Below are positions 52,131-61,501 of a stretch of DNA of 64,000 nucleotides, piece after piece. Position 1 is the stretch's first letter; each line of letters starts with the position of its first letter. Source of the stretch: Lachnospiraceae bacterium M18-1 (lineage in GTDB: Bacteria; Bacillota; Clostridia; Lachnospirales; Lachnospiraceae); assembly GCA_000403295.2 (NCBI GenBank), contig KE159611.1:255466-319465 (forward strand), read 5' to 3'. Made by a program: the position numbers and the translations under genes. The notes under the pieces were generated by a model, which was not told the DNA's origin, searched no databases, and saw nothing but the letters and a program-made list of their open reading frames with translations.

Positions 52131-52733
52131 TCAGCCGATCGTACTGTCCAGATATTTTCCAAGGGAACGCCTCATATTTCCTTCAAAGTCTGTCTCGCCG
52201 CTGCAAAGGCACCACTCGAATACATTGCCGATAACGATCATCCGGACATCTGTGGTAAATGCTTCGATATCCACGTTCAGTCGGATGATCCCGGCCAGAA
52301 CCGCCTTTTCCACATATGCCTGCACGGTCACGATCGGGTAGGGCCGCTCAGTCCGTAAAGCAGCATTCAGCGCCTGGTTCTTCGGATTGTAATACCCGGA
52401 CATAAATTCTACACCCAGCTCCCGGCAGTAACTCACATAGTTCAGGTAGACCCTGATGATCGCGATCTTTGCCTCATCCGCATTGCGCGGAAGTTCCAGA
52501 AGCGCCGGATTGATGCTTGGCTGCTCCTCGATATAGTAAGAAAGCAGGTCATCCTTTGTTTTAAAGTGATGATAAAAACTGCCGTTAGAAACTCCAGCTT
52601 CCTCACAGATGTTTTTGATGGAAAGTTCTTCATATCCCTTCTTTTTCAATATCTGTTTGGCTGCCCTGAAAATACGTTCCTTTGTTTCCTTTGATTTCTG
52701 CCGCTGCCTGGACAGCTCTGTGCTTTCCTTCAT
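52131..52733 (-). CDS. TetR-family transcriptional regulator
   Basis: 200 residues. The N-terminal HTH is clear: RIFRAAKQILKKKGYEELSI, then NICEEAGVSNGSFYHHFKTK; the rest is a helical ligand domain. ATG 52733 follows AAGGGGAGAGG. The lipid-kinase gene starts about 100 bases downstream, so it may be a target. Confidence 0.92.
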   Translation of the reverse strand: MKESTELSRQRQKSKETKERIFRAAKQILKKKGYEELSIKNICEEAGVSNGSFYHHFKTKDDLLSYYIEEQPSINPALLELPRNADEAKIAIIRVYLNYVSYCRELGVEFMSGYYNPKNQALNAALRTERPYPIVTVQAYVEKAVLAGIIRLNVDIEAFTTDVRMIVIGNVFEWCLCSGETDFEGNMRRSLGKYLDSTIG

Positions 52734-52785
52734 GTCTGTGGCCTCTCCCCTTCCGATTCACACACGTTAACTGCTCCGGTACTTT

Positions 52786-54519
52786 TTACAGATGCTTCAT
52801 ATTCATATATGCTTCAAATGCGGAGGGAATCGAGTACACGGTCTCTAGTTCTTCCTTTTTTGCAAAGATCATCTCCGCACCGCAGTTTTTTTCCAATTCA
52901 TCCACCAGCATTTCATATCCGGTCATATGCCATTCCACATGGCTGAAAATATGCTTTGCACTCTCCAGCTTCCGCACACGTACCGGCGTCAGTCCGATGG
53001 ATTTCCCATAGTCGGATGCTTCCTTCCTGGTCAGATGCCCTTCCACATTGGGCAGCTCATACAGACCGGCAAGCAGGCCTTTGTCCGGACGTTTACGGAT
53101 CGCCAGCCCCTGTGCGTCCCGGAAGATCAGAACTGTCCGTTTTTCAATCCTTCTTGCCTTTGCTTTCGCCTTCACAGGCAGTTCAGTCTGAATGCCTTTT
53201 TCCCGGGCAAGACAGAAGCCCGCCGCAGGGCACTCCCCGCACTTCGGCTCTCCGTTCGGCACGCACACGAGGGCTCCCAGTTCGATCAGCCCCTGGTTAA
53301 AATCTGACGCATCCTGCTCAGGAATAACTTCCTCCACCGCCCGTTCCATCCGGGAACGGACACTGGCTTTCATAATATCTTCTTCGCTTGCAAGGATCCT
53401 TGAAAGAACCCGCAGCACATTTCCGTCCACCGCAGGCTTTGGAATCCCGAAAGCAAAGGAGCTGACCGCCCCTGCCGTATAATTTCCGATACCGGCGAGA
53501 GAACGGATTGTATCATATGTATGAGGAAATTCGCCCTGATATTCCTCCATCACCTGCCTGGCCGCCTTCTGCATGTTCCGCACCCGGTTGTAATAGCCCA
53601 GTCCTTCCCACAGCTTCATGAGCCGGTCCTCCGGCGCCTCCGCCAATTCCTTCACGGTAGGAAGCTCGGATAAAAACCGTTCGTAATAACGTTTTACAGC
53701 CTCCACCCTGGTCTGCTGGAGCATGATCTCGGACACCCAGATCCGGTAAGCGTCCCTGGTATTGCGCCACGGCAGGTCCCTTCGGTTCTTCCTGTACCAT
53801 TCCATCACCGGCTCTGCCGCATCTTTCAGCCGGGGACATTCCAGCACCACAGGCACAGGATCCGCAATCTCGATCCGGTCGCCGCTGACCCGGCAGTCAT
53901 AGGCCAGGATCTTCACCCCCGCAGCCTTTGCCGACTTCAGCGCTTCGCAGAAAGCGGGATGGGTAGCCATATTGGGGGTAAAGTACCGGACTCCTTTCAT
54001 CTGGATCACAAAAAATACGTAAGCCTCATATCCTTCCCTGACCGCCTTTTCCAGCTCCTGCAGATGCTTCACTGCACGGTCGCTGGGGGCGTCCGGAAAA
54101 CGGACCGCCCCCTCTTCTTCCAGGGTCACTCCCTTGACCTCTATGAAGATCCTGCTGCTCCCGGTTTCCACATACAGGTCGAAACGGGAATTGCCGTATA
54201 CAGTCTCCGGCCTGATCAGGCGGATATCAGAGAACAGCTGCCCCGATTCGATCCATTCCTTTACAACCAGATTGGGCGCCTGGGAGTCCATATTGATCAT
54301 CCGGCTGCCTTTTTCCACACCAATCAGATCCCACTTCGTCTTCCGCGCGGGATTATCACACTCCTGCACATAAATGGGCGCTCCCGGCGTCAGGAGCTCC
54401 GCGCACCTGCCTGTATTCTTTACATGGATGACCTCCCTTTTCCCGGCCAGCTCTGCATAGGCAATGAACCTGTTGGGACGTTCCAGAAAGGTTCCTTTTG
54501 AGATTCGTTCATATTTCAT
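52786..54519 (-). CDS. SfsA-MutY fusion: SfsA nuclease-like domain plus A/G-specific adenine glycosylase
   Basis: 577 residues. Residues 1-230 are SfsA: GTFLERPNRFIAYAEL, VHVKNTGRC-like VIHVKNTGRCAELLTPG, YGNSRFDLYVE, FIEVKGVTLEEEG and RYFTPNMATHPAF; SfsA has a PD-(D/E)XK-like nuclease fold. Residues about 240-577 are MutY: WRNTRDAYRIWVSEIMLQQT (catalytic Glu), GIGNYTAGAVSSFAFG and AVDGNVLRVLSR (catalytic Asp), an FeS ligand set in CVPNGEPKCGECPAAGFC (first spacing seven, not six) and the 8-oxoG-reading FSHVEWHM in the C-terminal NUDIX-like domain. No stop or shift lies between. ATG 54519 follows GGAAGATCACGC. MutY removes A opposite 8-oxoG. Confidence 0.92.
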   Translation of the reverse strand: MKYERISKGTFLERPNRFIAYAELAGKREVIHVKNTGRCAELLTPGAPIYVQECDNPARKTKWDLIGVEKGSRMINMDSQAPNLVVKEWIESGQLFSDIRLIRPETVYGNSRFDLYVETGSSRIFIEVKGVTLEEEGAVRFPDAPSDRAVKHLQELEKAVREGYEAYVFFVIQMKGVRYFTPNMATHPAFCEALKSAKAAGVKILAYDCRVSGDRIEIADPVPVVLECPRLKDAAEPVMEWYRKNRRDLPWRNTRDAYRIWVSEIMLQQTRVEAVKRYYERFLSELPTVKELAEAPEDRLMKLWEGLGYYNRVRNMQKAARQVMEEYQGEFPHTYDTIRSLAGIGNYTAGAVSSFAFGIPKPAVDGNVLRVLSRILASEEDIMKASVRSRMERAVEEVIPEQDASDFNQGLIELGALVCVPNGEPKCGECPAAGFCLAREKGIQTELPVKAKAKARRIEKRTVLIFRDAQGLAIRKRPDKGLLAGLYELPNVEGHLTRKEASDYGKSIGLTPVRVRKLESAKHIFSHVEWHMTGYEMLVDELEKNCGAEMIFAKKEELETVYSIPSAFEAYMNMKHL

Positions 54520-54683
54520 GCGTGATCTTCCTTATATCGTCTTTCTTTGCTTTTCCGGTGATATCCGGCACCGTGAATCGTAACGATTGTACTACTTTTC
54601 CACGCTTATTTCAATAATATAGGGATGGAAATTTAGATTCCCGCCAGTTTAACGCTGCCCGCAGCCATTTTGTTCACATGCGC

Positions 54684-54732
54684 AAAAAATCTTACCGGCT
54701 TCAAAATTCTGAAAAGCCGGTAAGATTTTTTT
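54684..54732 (-). terminator. terminator after the amino-acid ABC operon
   Basis: AAATCTTACCGGCTT pairs with AAGCCGGTAAGATTT across a 12-base loop, with T-runs on both sides. It follows the ATPase gene by about 20 bases. Confidence 0.85.
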
Positions 54733-54750
54733 CATTCTTTTTAGAGCGTA

Positions 54751-55497
54751 TTATAGGATCTTTGACAAAAATTCCTGCAGCCGCAGATCCTTTGGATTGC
54801 CGAAAAACTCCTCCGGAGTCCCCTGCTCCTTTACCTGTCCCTGGTCCATAAACAGGACCCGGGTGGCAACCTCCTTTGCAAATCCCATCTCGTGGGTAAC
54901 TACTACCATCGTCATCCCGTCGTGGGCAAGCTGTTTCATCAGCTCCAGCACTTCCCCGACCATCTCCGGATCCAGTGCGGAGGTTGGCTCATCAAACAGC
55001 ATCACATCCGGATTCATTGCCAGAGAACGGACAATCGCGATCCTCTGCTTCTGCCCGCCTGACAGCTGAGAAGGATAAGCATCCGCCTTTTCTTCCAGCC
55101 CTACCTTCCGCAATAGCTGCATCGCCTCGGCATCGGCCTCTTCTTTATTCTTTTTCAGTAGCTTGATGGGAGCCAGCGTGATATTTTCTAAAATAGTCTT
55201 ATGGGGAAACAGGTTAAAATGCTGAAATACCATCCCCATCTTCTGACGGTGCTTGTCAATATTTGTCTGCTTGCCTGTGATATCTACTCCCTCGAAATAA
55301 ATATGCCCGGTTGTTGGAATCTCCAGCAGGTTCAAAGACCGCAGGAATGTGGATTTTCCGGAACCGGAGGGTCCCACGATCACAACCACTTCGCCTTTTG
55401 AAATCTCCTCCGAAACACCGTTCAGCGCATGCAGGCTGTCATCGAAAACCTTGTGGATATCTTCTACCCTGATCAATACATCTCCATTAGTGATCAC
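54751..55497 (-). CDS. glnQ: polar amino-acid ABC transporter ATP-binding protein
   Basis: 248 residues of the GlnQ/HisP type: Walker [11 protein letters not shown]-loop [11 protein letters not shown], signature LSGGQKQR, Walker [14 protein letters not shown] and H-loop VTHEMG. The listed start is GTG 55497, which overlaps the permease by 11 bases but has a ribosome site only two bases away. TTG 55476 behind GGAGATGTA is an alternative that loses seven residues. Last gene of the operon. Confidence 0.92.
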   Translation of the reverse strand: MITNGDVLIRVEDIHKVFDDSLHALNGVSEEISKGEVVVIVGPSGSGKSTFLRSLNLLEIPTTGHIYFEGVDITGKQTNIDKHRQKMGMVFQHFNLFPHKTILENITLAPIKLLKKNKEEADAEAMQLLRKVGLEEKADAYPSQLSGGQKQRIAIVRSLAMNPDVMLFDEPTSALDPEMVGEVLELMKQLAHDGMTMVVVTHEMGFAKEVATRVLFMDQGQVKEQGTPEEFFGNPKDLRLQEFLSKIL

Positions 55498-56179
55498 TGC
55501 TCCTCAGCCTCCTCTCCAGCATATTCACCAGCTTTGTAAATATCATGACCATGACCAGATAGATCAGCGCCACGGCCAGAAGAGGCATGAATGCGTCGTA
55601 TGTACGGCTTCGTATGATATCGCCGCCCTTTGTCAGATCCTGCAGTGCGATATAGCCGGACACCGAAGTCTCTTTCAGCAATACTATGAACTCATTGCCA
55701 AGCGCCGGAAGGACATTTTTAAATGCCTGAGGCATAATAATATAGCGCATGGTCTGGCTGTAATTAAAGCCAAGGCTCCGCCCCGCCTCAAACTGCCCGT
55801 TGTCAATGGACATGATCCCGGACCGGAAGATCTCCGCCACATAGGCACCGGAATTGATTCCGAATGCCATGATCGCGACTACGATCTTATTGATGTCCAC
55901 ACTGCCGAAGATTACAAAATAAATGATCAAAAGCTGTACGACCACCGGAGTTCCCCGAATCACTGTAAGATAGACGCTGCAGACAAAGTTCAGAACCTTC
56001 ATCTTTCCGGTCTTGTCATAGGTAGATCGGATGATCGCGATCAGAAATCCGATCACGATTCCCAGGATGACTGCAAACAGCGTGACACGCAGCGTCACAG
56101 TCAGCCCTTCCCAGATATATTTCCAACGGTCGTCCTGTATAAAATTATCGTTAAACCTCTCCTGAAATGTCTGCAGCAT
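55487..56179 (-). CDS. polar amino-acid ABC transporter permease
   Basis: 230 residues with five or more membrane segments, the His/Glu/Gln/Arg-type signature [20 protein letters not shown] and the EAA-like loop [20 protein letters not shown]. One permease only, so it would act as a homodimer. It starts 14 bases after the binding-protein gene. Confidence 0.93.
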   Translation of the reverse strand: MLQTFQERFNDNFIQDDRWKYIWEGLTVTLRVTLFAVILGIVIGFLIAIIRSTYDKTGKMKVLNFVCSVYLTVIRGTPVVVQLLIIYFVIFGSVDINKIVVAIMAFGINSGAYVAEIFRSGIMSIDNGQFEAGRSLGFNYSQTMRYIIMPQAFKNVLPALGNEFIVLLKETSVSGYIALQDLTKGGDIIRSRTYDAFMPLLAVALIYLVMVMIFTKLVNMLERRLRSSDH

Positions 56180-56193
56180 TCTCTATTTCCTCT

Positions 56194-57012
56194 TTATTCG
56201 TCTGCCGAGATATATTTATTTACAATCTCGTCCAGTTTTCCGGAATCTTTAAGACTTGCCAGTGCGGTGTTCACCTTTTCCAGCAGGTCGTTGTTGTCCT
56301 TTGCGATCGCGATTGCGTATTCTTCTTCGGTCAGAGGCTCATCCAGTACCTTCAGCCCCTCGTTCTCCGCCACATAGACCTTCGCCGGTTCCCCGTCGAT
56401 CACGACTGCGTCAATCTTATCCTGTAAAAGCGCCTGAACAGCTTCCATTCCCTTGTTGTAACGCTCTACTTCGGCGTCCTCGATATCCTCCGCGTAGATA
56501 TCTCCTGTCGTTCCAAGCTGTACTCCGATCTTCTTTCCTGCCAGGTCATCCGGGCCTGCGGTCTCGCTGTCTTCCTTTACGATGATCACCTGCGCCGCAG
56601 CTGCGTAGGTATCGGAGAAATTGACATTTTTCTCACGGTCTGGGTTTACAGTCATACCTGCAAGTCCCATATCCGCTTTTCCGCCGGATACTGCCGTAAT
56701 GATGGAGTCAAATGCCATATCCTCAATTTTCAGCTCCATCCCTAACTCTTCCGCAATTGCCGCCGCAATCTCCGCGTCGATTCCTACGATCTCATCGCCT
56801 TCATGATATTCATACGGCGGAAACTCCGCGTTGGTTGCCATGATCAGGGTTCCGCCCTCTCCGGACGCTTCCTCCCCGTCTTCGGTCTCATCCGCTTCAC
56901 TCGTCTGTGCAGCATTTCCGCTGTCTCCTGCGGATTCGTTTTCGGAACCACATGCTGCCATAGAAAATACACATGCCGCTGCCAATAAAAGGCTTAACAA
57001 TTTCTTCTTCAT
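56194..57012 (-). CDS. amino-acid ABC transporter substrate-binding lipoprotein
   Basis: 272 residues. The signal peptide MKKKLLSLLLAAACVFSMAAC ends in a lipobox (SMAAC) and is followed by an acidic linker. The family 3 fold shows NAEFPPYEYHEGDEIVGIDA, then FDSIITAVSGGKADMGLAGM and LAGKKIGVQLGTTGD. It binds a polar amino acid, perhaps glutamine, cystine or glutamate. ATG 57012 is fixed by AAGGAGGAAAGATTT. Confidence 0.94.
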   Translation of the reverse strand: MKKKLLSLLLAAACVFSMAACGSENESAGDSGNAAQTSEADETEDGEEASGEGGTLIMATNAEFPPYEYHEGDEIVGIDAEIAAAIAEELGMELKIEDMAFDSIITAVSGGKADMGLAGMTVNPDREKNVNFSDTYAAAAQVIIVKEDSETAGPDDLAGKKIGVQLGTTGDIYAEDIEDAEVERYNKGMEAVQALLQDKIDAVVIDGEPAKVYVAENEGLKVLDEPLTEEEYAIAIAKDNNDLLEKVNTALASLKDSGKLDEIVNKYISADE

Positions 57013-57165
57013 AAATCTTTCCTCCTTAATTTTTTCATTCCGTATACTGCGATTCACAGAACAATCATTCCGCGGTTATCCGCGGGCTATGTATGGCCGG
57101 GCTTTCTGCCTGCCTTCTTCTATAGGTGAATTGCAGCATATGCATAAACATACATACAATTTTAT

Positions 57166-57193
57166 ATTTTATCATGTTTTTGCAAAAATACAA
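57166..57193 (-). promoter_or_regulatory. likely promoter of the amino-acid ABC operon
   Basis: TTGTAT (57188-57193), a 16-base spacer and TAAAAT (57166-57171) on the minus strand. The leader contains a CCGCGG-TTAT-CCGCGG hairpin near 57070-57085. Confidence 0.5.
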
Positions 57194-57214
57194 GACTTAT
57201 CCATAATTTTTGTT

Positions 57215-57361
57215 GATACTGTTCACACGGCGTCGTGCACCCTGCTGCACGGCGTCCGGCCAATAAAGTAACATTTGTCATAATATCCAGCCCCTCGCCG
57301 AAGGCGACTTAAAATGGGCTGGATACTGTTACTGGAGCACCCAAAGGGTGTGAACAGTAAC
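57215..57361. repeat. MITE-like repeat, family A copy 4
   Basis: Starts GATACTGTTCACACGGCGTC and ends GGGTGTGAACAGTAAC, with the CTCGCCGAAGGCGACTT core identical to 24859-25004. It is followed at once by a partial copy. Confidence 0.85.
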
Positions 57362-57470
57362 ACACGGTGTCGTGCACTTGCTGGACGGTGTCCGGCCAAT
57401 GCAGTGATAGGGCGGGCATCCAGCCCATTTTAAGCCACATTCGGCGAGAGGCTGGATACTATGGCAAATG
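57362..57470. repeat. partial family A repeat, abutting copy 4
   Basis: ACACGGTGTCGTGCACTTGC then GGACGGTGTCCGGCCAATGC, followed by an inverted version of the core (ATCCAGCCCATTTTAAGCCA...GGCTGGAT). This and copy 4 account for most of the 57013-57536 gap. Confidence 0.7.
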
Positions 57471-57472
57471 TA

Positions 57473-57512
57473 AAAAATCACCGGCCAGTCTTCCATATAC
57501 TGTCCGGTGATT
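57473..57512 (-). terminator. terminator after uppP
   Basis: On the minus strand AAATCACCGGACAGT pairs with ACTGGCCGGTGATTT, followed by TTT, 24 bases after the stop codon. Confidence 0.75.
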
Positions 57513-57536
57513 TGTTTCGATATGAGATATCATGCG

Positions 57537-58376
57537 TTATGCCGCAAGCAGTCCGGAAACGCCGAAATAGATCAGCACAACCACGCCCAGGACGATCCGG
57601 TAATATCCGAACGCTTTGAAATCGTGGTTTTTTATGTACTGCATCAAAAACTTGATGGCAAAGATTGATACTGCAAATGATACGCCGCAGCCGAGCAGGA
57701 GCAGAAAAATCTCGTTTCCTGCGATCCCCGCCCCATCTTTCAAAAACTTTATGATCTTTAAAAAACTGGCTCCGAACATGACCGGGATTCCCAGAAAGAA
57801 GGTAAATTCTGCCGCAACGCCTCTCGCAGTCCCGATCAGAAGCGCACCGATGATCGTGGAACCTGAACGTGAAGTTCCCGGAATCAGCGCAAGCACCTGA
57901 AATACGCCGATGACCAGTACCATCGGTATGGTCAGCCGTGACAGCTTCGTCACCTTCGGCTGCTTATTCTTGTGGCTTTCCTCTACAATGATGAATAAAA
58001 TTCCGTAGATGATCAGGGTGGCCGCTACCACGTATGCGTTCATAAATTTTGCTTCGATCATATCGTCGAACAAAAGGCCGATCACCGCTGCCGGCACCGC
58101 CGCGATCGCCACCTTTACCCATAGCTGGATGGTCAGCATCTTCTGCTTCTGTGTCTTGGTTGGTGAAAATGGATTCAGCTTATGAAAATAGATCACAACA
58201 ACGGCCAAGATCGCGCCAAGCTGGATGACTACATTGAACATCTCGATAAATGCCTCGCTAAGTTCCAGCTTAATAAATTCCTCGACCAGGATCAGATGCC
58301 CTGTACTGCTGATGGGAAGCCACTCTGTGATTCCTTCCACGATCCCCAAAATAATTACCTTTAATGCATCTAACAT
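57537..58376 (-). CDS. uppP: undecaprenyl-diphosphatase (BacA/UppP)
   Basis: 279 residues with about eight membrane segments. Both active-site motifs are present: [17 protein letters not shown] near residue 13 and [17 protein letters not shown] near 155. It converts undecaprenyl diphosphate to the monophosphate to recycle the cell-wall lipid carrier. ATG 58376 follows AGGAGGAAAACA. Confidence 0.96.
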   Translation of the reverse strand: MLDALKVIILGIVEGITEWLPISSTGHLILVEEFIKLELSEAFIEMFNVVIQLGAILAVVVIYFHKLNPFSPTKTQKQKMLTIQLWVKVAIAAVPAAVIGLLFDDMIEAKFMNAYVVAATLIIYGILFIIVEESHKNKQPKVTKLSRLTIPMVLVIGVFQVLALIPGTSRSGSTIIGALLIGTARGVAAEFTFFLGIPVMFGASFLKIIKFLKDGAGIAGNEIFLLLLGCGVSFAVSIFAIKFLMQYIKNHDFKAFGYYRIVLGVVVLIYFGVSGLLAA

Positions 58377-58467
58377 TGTTTTCCTCCTGTTTTTAAAAAT
58401 GTTCAAATTTCCGAACAGCATCATAAAACACATGATTTCCTCGGTTATTCATACAATGATGTGATAG

Positions 58468-59313
58468 TTACTGCTGTTCTGAGTCATTGCAAAACGCATA
58501 TTTAACAATAGCCTTTGCGGCCCCCTCATTGTCGTTTGTTTCGGCTATATAGTCAGCCGCCGCCTTTACATTTTCCTCGGCATTTCCCATGGCAACACCG
58601 ACTCCTGCCAGTTCCAGCATACGGATGTCGTTATCTCCGTCTCCGCAGGCCATGATCTCTTCCGGACGGATCCCAAGCAGCTTTCCCAATTCGATCAGAC
58701 CTGTGCCTTTATCTACGCCGGCGGCATTGATCTCGATATTATATCCAAGTGAGGAAACCAGCACCAGTTCCCTGTGCTGCTTTAATTCCTTCCATGCCTG
58801 CGCGAGCTCTTCCATTTCCGCAAATAATGCCTGTACCTTATCCATATCCCGGTTCTCTCTCTCAACCAGTTCTGTCAGATCAGGAACAGCCTTTCTTGAG
58901 CTTCGGACATATTCCCACATGTGAGGATTGTGGTGATATCGTGAGATCCGGTCCAGCTTTTCGGCTTCTGCATAACCCTGTCCTTCAAAGTATACCTCTT
59001 GTAATGTATCATACTTCTGTAAGATTTCCAATGCCTTTTTCGCACTTTTCAGCGGGAGCAGATGCTCAATCAGCACCTTTCCTGTCTGTGTATCCAGGAT
59101 CCGCGCGCCATTGGACGTCAGCGCATAGCGTATGCCCGGAAAATCGCGCAGCTCTTCGGGAATACCCGTATAGGGGCGGCCGGTTGCCATAAGTACCAGG
59201 ATCCCCCGTTCAATCGCCTCGGCAAGTACCTGTCTGGTATAGGGCAGTAATTTTTTATCTGATGTCAGCAATGTTCCGTCCAGATCCAGTCCGATCATTT
59301 TTATCTGATGCAT
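58468..59313 (-). CDS. Cof-type HAD-superfamily phosphatase
   Basis: 281 residues. HAD motif I is GLDLDGTLL (nucleophile D), motif II LMATGRPY, and motifs III/IV are in DKGTGLIELGKLLGI and MACGDGDNDIRMLELAG. The C2B-type cap fits the Cof/YbiV group, which dephosphorylates sugar phosphates and similar compounds. ATG 59313 follows GGAAGGAATTGAAATCAAT, a rather long spacing. Confidence 0.92.
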   Translation of the reverse strand: MHQIKMIGLDLDGTLLTSDKKLLPYTRQVLAEAIERGILVLMATGRPYTGIPEELRDFPGIRYALTSNGARILDTQTGKVLIEHLLPLKSAKKALEILQKYDTLQEVYFEGQGYAEAEKLDRISRYHHNPHMWEYVRSSRKAVPDLTELVERENRDMDKVQALFAEMEELAQAWKELKQHRELVLVSSLGYNIEINAAGVDKGTGLIELGKLLGIRPEEIMACGDGDNDIRMLELAGVGVAMGNAEENVKAAADYIAETNDNEGAAKAIVKYAFCNDSEQQ

Positions 59314-59346
59314 ATTGATTTCAATTCCTTCCTTAAAATACTGTAA

Positions 59347-59458
59347 GCACCCGGTCAGGGTGTGAAAACCTATATTAGTTGCTGTGAACACCCGGTCGAA
59401 GTGGGAACAACAACCCGGATGCCGTGCAGCAAGTGCACGACACCGTGTGAACAGTAAC
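59347..59458. repeat. family A-like repeat fragment (copy 5)
   Basis: Contains ACCCGGTCAGGGTGTGAAAA and CACCCGGTCGAAGTGGGAAC, then GCCGTGCAGCAAGTGCACGA followed by CACCGTGTGAACAGTAAC. It keeps one good terminal end and internal palindromes. Confidence 0.7.
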
Positions 59459-59497
59459 CTATGTTACAAACTTTTTACAAAAATATAATAACAAAAA

Positions 59498-59526
59498 TTG
59501 ATTAATTTTGCAATTTATAGTATACT
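59498..59526 (+). promoter_or_regulatory. promoter of the secreted hydrolase gene
   Basis: TTGATT (59498-59503), a 17-base spacer and TATACT (59521-59526), 46 bases before the start codon. Confidence 0.75.
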
Positions 59527-59571
59527 ATCATAGGCAATTCTTTTATTAAACATTTGAAAGGAAATTATTTT

Positions 59572-60768
59572 ATGAAACCTCATATAAAACAGAAGATAAC
59601 CAGGGGGCTGATGCCCTTCCGCGGAAGGGCTCTATGCTGTGCAGGAGCGCCTGGCAGAAAATGTTCTTTAGGCATACTGATCTGCTCGCTGATCGTTACA
59701 TGTTCTCCGCTCCCCGTGTATGCGACAAATATTGCGGATCTGGAAAACAGGACCAGTTCGCTGAACAGCCAGCTTGAAGGTATCAATCAGGAAATGGTCA
59801 AGATCAGCGATGAAATTGCCTCCGCAAAGAACCAGATAGAGATCATTCACAGCGAGATCCTCCGCACCCAGGATTCTCTTGCTGATGCCCAGGCTGATGA
59901 ATCACAGCGTTATGACGCAATGAAGGCCCGCATTAAATATATGTACGAAGTGGGGAATGAATCACTGTTGGAAATGCTTTTTTCTGCGGACAGCATGACT
60001 GATTTTCTGAACAAAGCGGAATTTATTGAGAATATCAGCAGCTATGACCGTGATATGCTTGATAAACTGCGGACAATACGGGAAGATATCGCAGAACGTC
60101 AACAGATTCTCCTGAATCAGGAGGACTCTCTGGAGGATCTGCAGGCGCAGCTGGAAGAGAGGCGGGTGGAGCTCAATGCCACCGCAAAGGCGACCTCCAC
60201 GGATCTTGCCACGTTCAATACACAGCTTGCCCTGCTTCGTGAAGAAGAAGCGCGGCAGGCGGAAGCAGCAAGAAAGGCTGAGGAAGCAAAAAAGAATCAG
60301 CAGAAGCCGGTTACCGTGCCGACTGTATCAGAAGGTGAAAAGCCCAGCGAAGATGAGAAGCCCAAAGAAGACACAACCGACGATACCGACGTGAACGGCG
60401 GTGCGGCAAATGTCTCAGGCGGCGAACTGGATATATTTGCAGCCATATTGGAATGCGAGGCCATGCAGGAACATGATTCTCTGCTGGCAGTTGCTACCGT
60501 GATCATGAATCGTATGAACAGTTCCATCTTCCCCAATACGATCAAGGAGATCGTGTATGCAGAGGGACAGTTTGAACCGGTATGGACGGGCCGTCTGGAC
60601 GCGGTCCTTGCGAAAGGCCCCAGCGATCTGTCTTACCAAGTGGCACAGGAGGCTCTGGGCGGAGCAAGGCTGCCGTCTGTTGCAGATTGCTATTACTTCT
60701 TATACGCAGGCGCTACTGACCGGCCTGGTGTAAATATAGGAAATAACCTGTTTTTCCAGTCCTGGTAG
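59572..60768 (+). CDS. secreted coiled-coil protein with C-terminal SleB-type cell wall hydrolase domain
   Basis: 398 residues. A long signal peptide has its hydrophobic core at about 33-50 (LGILICSLIVTCSPLPVYA). Next is a PcsB/CwlO-like coiled coil (about 55-240, IADLENRTSSLNSQLEGINQ, YMYEVGNESLLEMLFSADSM), then a Pro/Glu/Asp-rich linker. A cell wall hydrolase-2 (SleB/CwlJ) domain starts near 285 (LDIFAAILECEAMQEHDSLL, AVATVIMNRM). The first glutamate of LECEAMQE is the likely catalytic residue. It should cut peptidoglycan outside the cell, with the coiled coil as a regulatory arm. ATG 59572 follows AAAGGAAATTATTTT. Confidence 0.88.
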   Translation: MKPHIKQKITRGLMPFRGRALCCAGAPGRKCSLGILICSLIVTCSPLPVYATNIADLENRTSSLNSQLEGINQEMVKISDEIASAKNQIEIIHSEILRTQDSLADAQADESQRYDAMKARIKYMYEVGNESLLEMLFSADSMTDFLNKAEFIENISSYDRDMLDKLRTIREDIAERQQILLNQEDSLEDLQAQLEERRVELNATAKATSTDLATFNTQLALLREEEARQAEAARKAEEAKKNQQKPVTVPTVSEGEKPSEDEKPKEDTTDDTDVNGGAANVSGGELDIFAAILECEAMQEHDSLLAVATVIMNRMNSSIFPNTIKEIVYAEGQFEPVWTGRLDAVLAKGPSDLSYQVAQEALGGARLPSVADCYYFLYAGATDRPGVNIGNNLFFQSW

Positions 60769-60771
60769 ATC

Positions 60772-60805
60772 AAAAAAGAACTGTGGCGGCCACAGTTCTT
60801 TTTTT
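60772..60805. terminator. bidirectional terminator between the hydrolase gene and rplQ
   Basis: AAAAAAGAACTGTGG-CGG-CCACAGTTCTTTTTTT, near-perfect with A and T runs on both sides, between converging genes. Confidence 0.93.
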
Positions 60806-60828
60806 GTATTCTCATATTATTTTATAGA

Positions 60829-61365
60829 TTATACTAACTCAAGAAGTACCTCTAAAGCAGCATCACCCTTCCGCTGGCCGATCTTCACGATTCTTGTGTA
60901 GCCGCCGTTGCGGTTTTCATACTTCGGTGCGATCTCGGTAAATAACTTCTCTACCAGGTCTACCTTCTTCGTATTCTTTTTCTTTCCTGCTGCTGCAGCC
61001 GGAACCTCTGTTACCGGGTAGAGAACCTTGAGCATCTCTCTTCTCGCATGAAGTCTGCTCGGCATATCTTTCTTAATCTTCTTCTCCACCTCATCATATA
61101 CTGTAACTTTCTTTCCGTCAACGACTTCCTTTACTCTCTTGCCGTCTTTATCCTTGCGTGCAACCTTTGCTTTTACGGTCACTTCTTCGTAATTGTCTTT
61201 TTCCTTAACAGCTTTCGCGATCAGGCCCTCAGCAACCTTGCGGATCTCTTTTGCCTTTGCTTCTGTTGTTACGATCTTGCCGTTATTAAGCAGTGCGGTT
61301 ACCTGGTTTCTGATCAGAGCTTTTCTCTGGCTGGATGTTCTGCCGAGTTTTCTATATTTTGCCAT
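60829..61365 (-). CDS. rplQ: 50S ribosomal protein bL17 with internal extension
   Basis: 178 residues against about 120 in most bacteria. The ends are typical: MAKYRKLGRTSSQRKALIRN at the start and APKYENRNGGYTRIVKIGQR near the end. The extra 45 or so residues lie at about 57-105 (KDKDGKRVKEVVDGKKVTVY); an Ala/Lys-rich stretch AAAAGKKKNTKK is also present. It is the last gene of the alpha operon, followed by a strong terminator. Confidence 0.95.
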   Translation of the reverse strand: MAKYRKLGRTSSQRKALIRNQVTALLNNGKIVTTEAKAKEIRKVAEGLIAKAVKEKDNYEEVTVKAKVARKDKDGKRVKEVVDGKKVTVYDEVEKKIKKDMPSRLHARREMLKVLYPVTEVPAAAAGKKKNTKKVDLVEKLFTEIAPKYENRNGGYTRIVKIGQRKGDAALEVLLELV

Positions 61366-61501
61366 TGTTCTTATCCTCCACTTATTTGCTTATCGGGATA
61401 GCTTCCCTATAAGCCTGACATTTGGTTATGCAATCTTCGGGCTTATTAATCAAATGCTCCGGCCATGCGCTTCGGGCTTACTGGCCGGATATTTGGATTA
61501 T

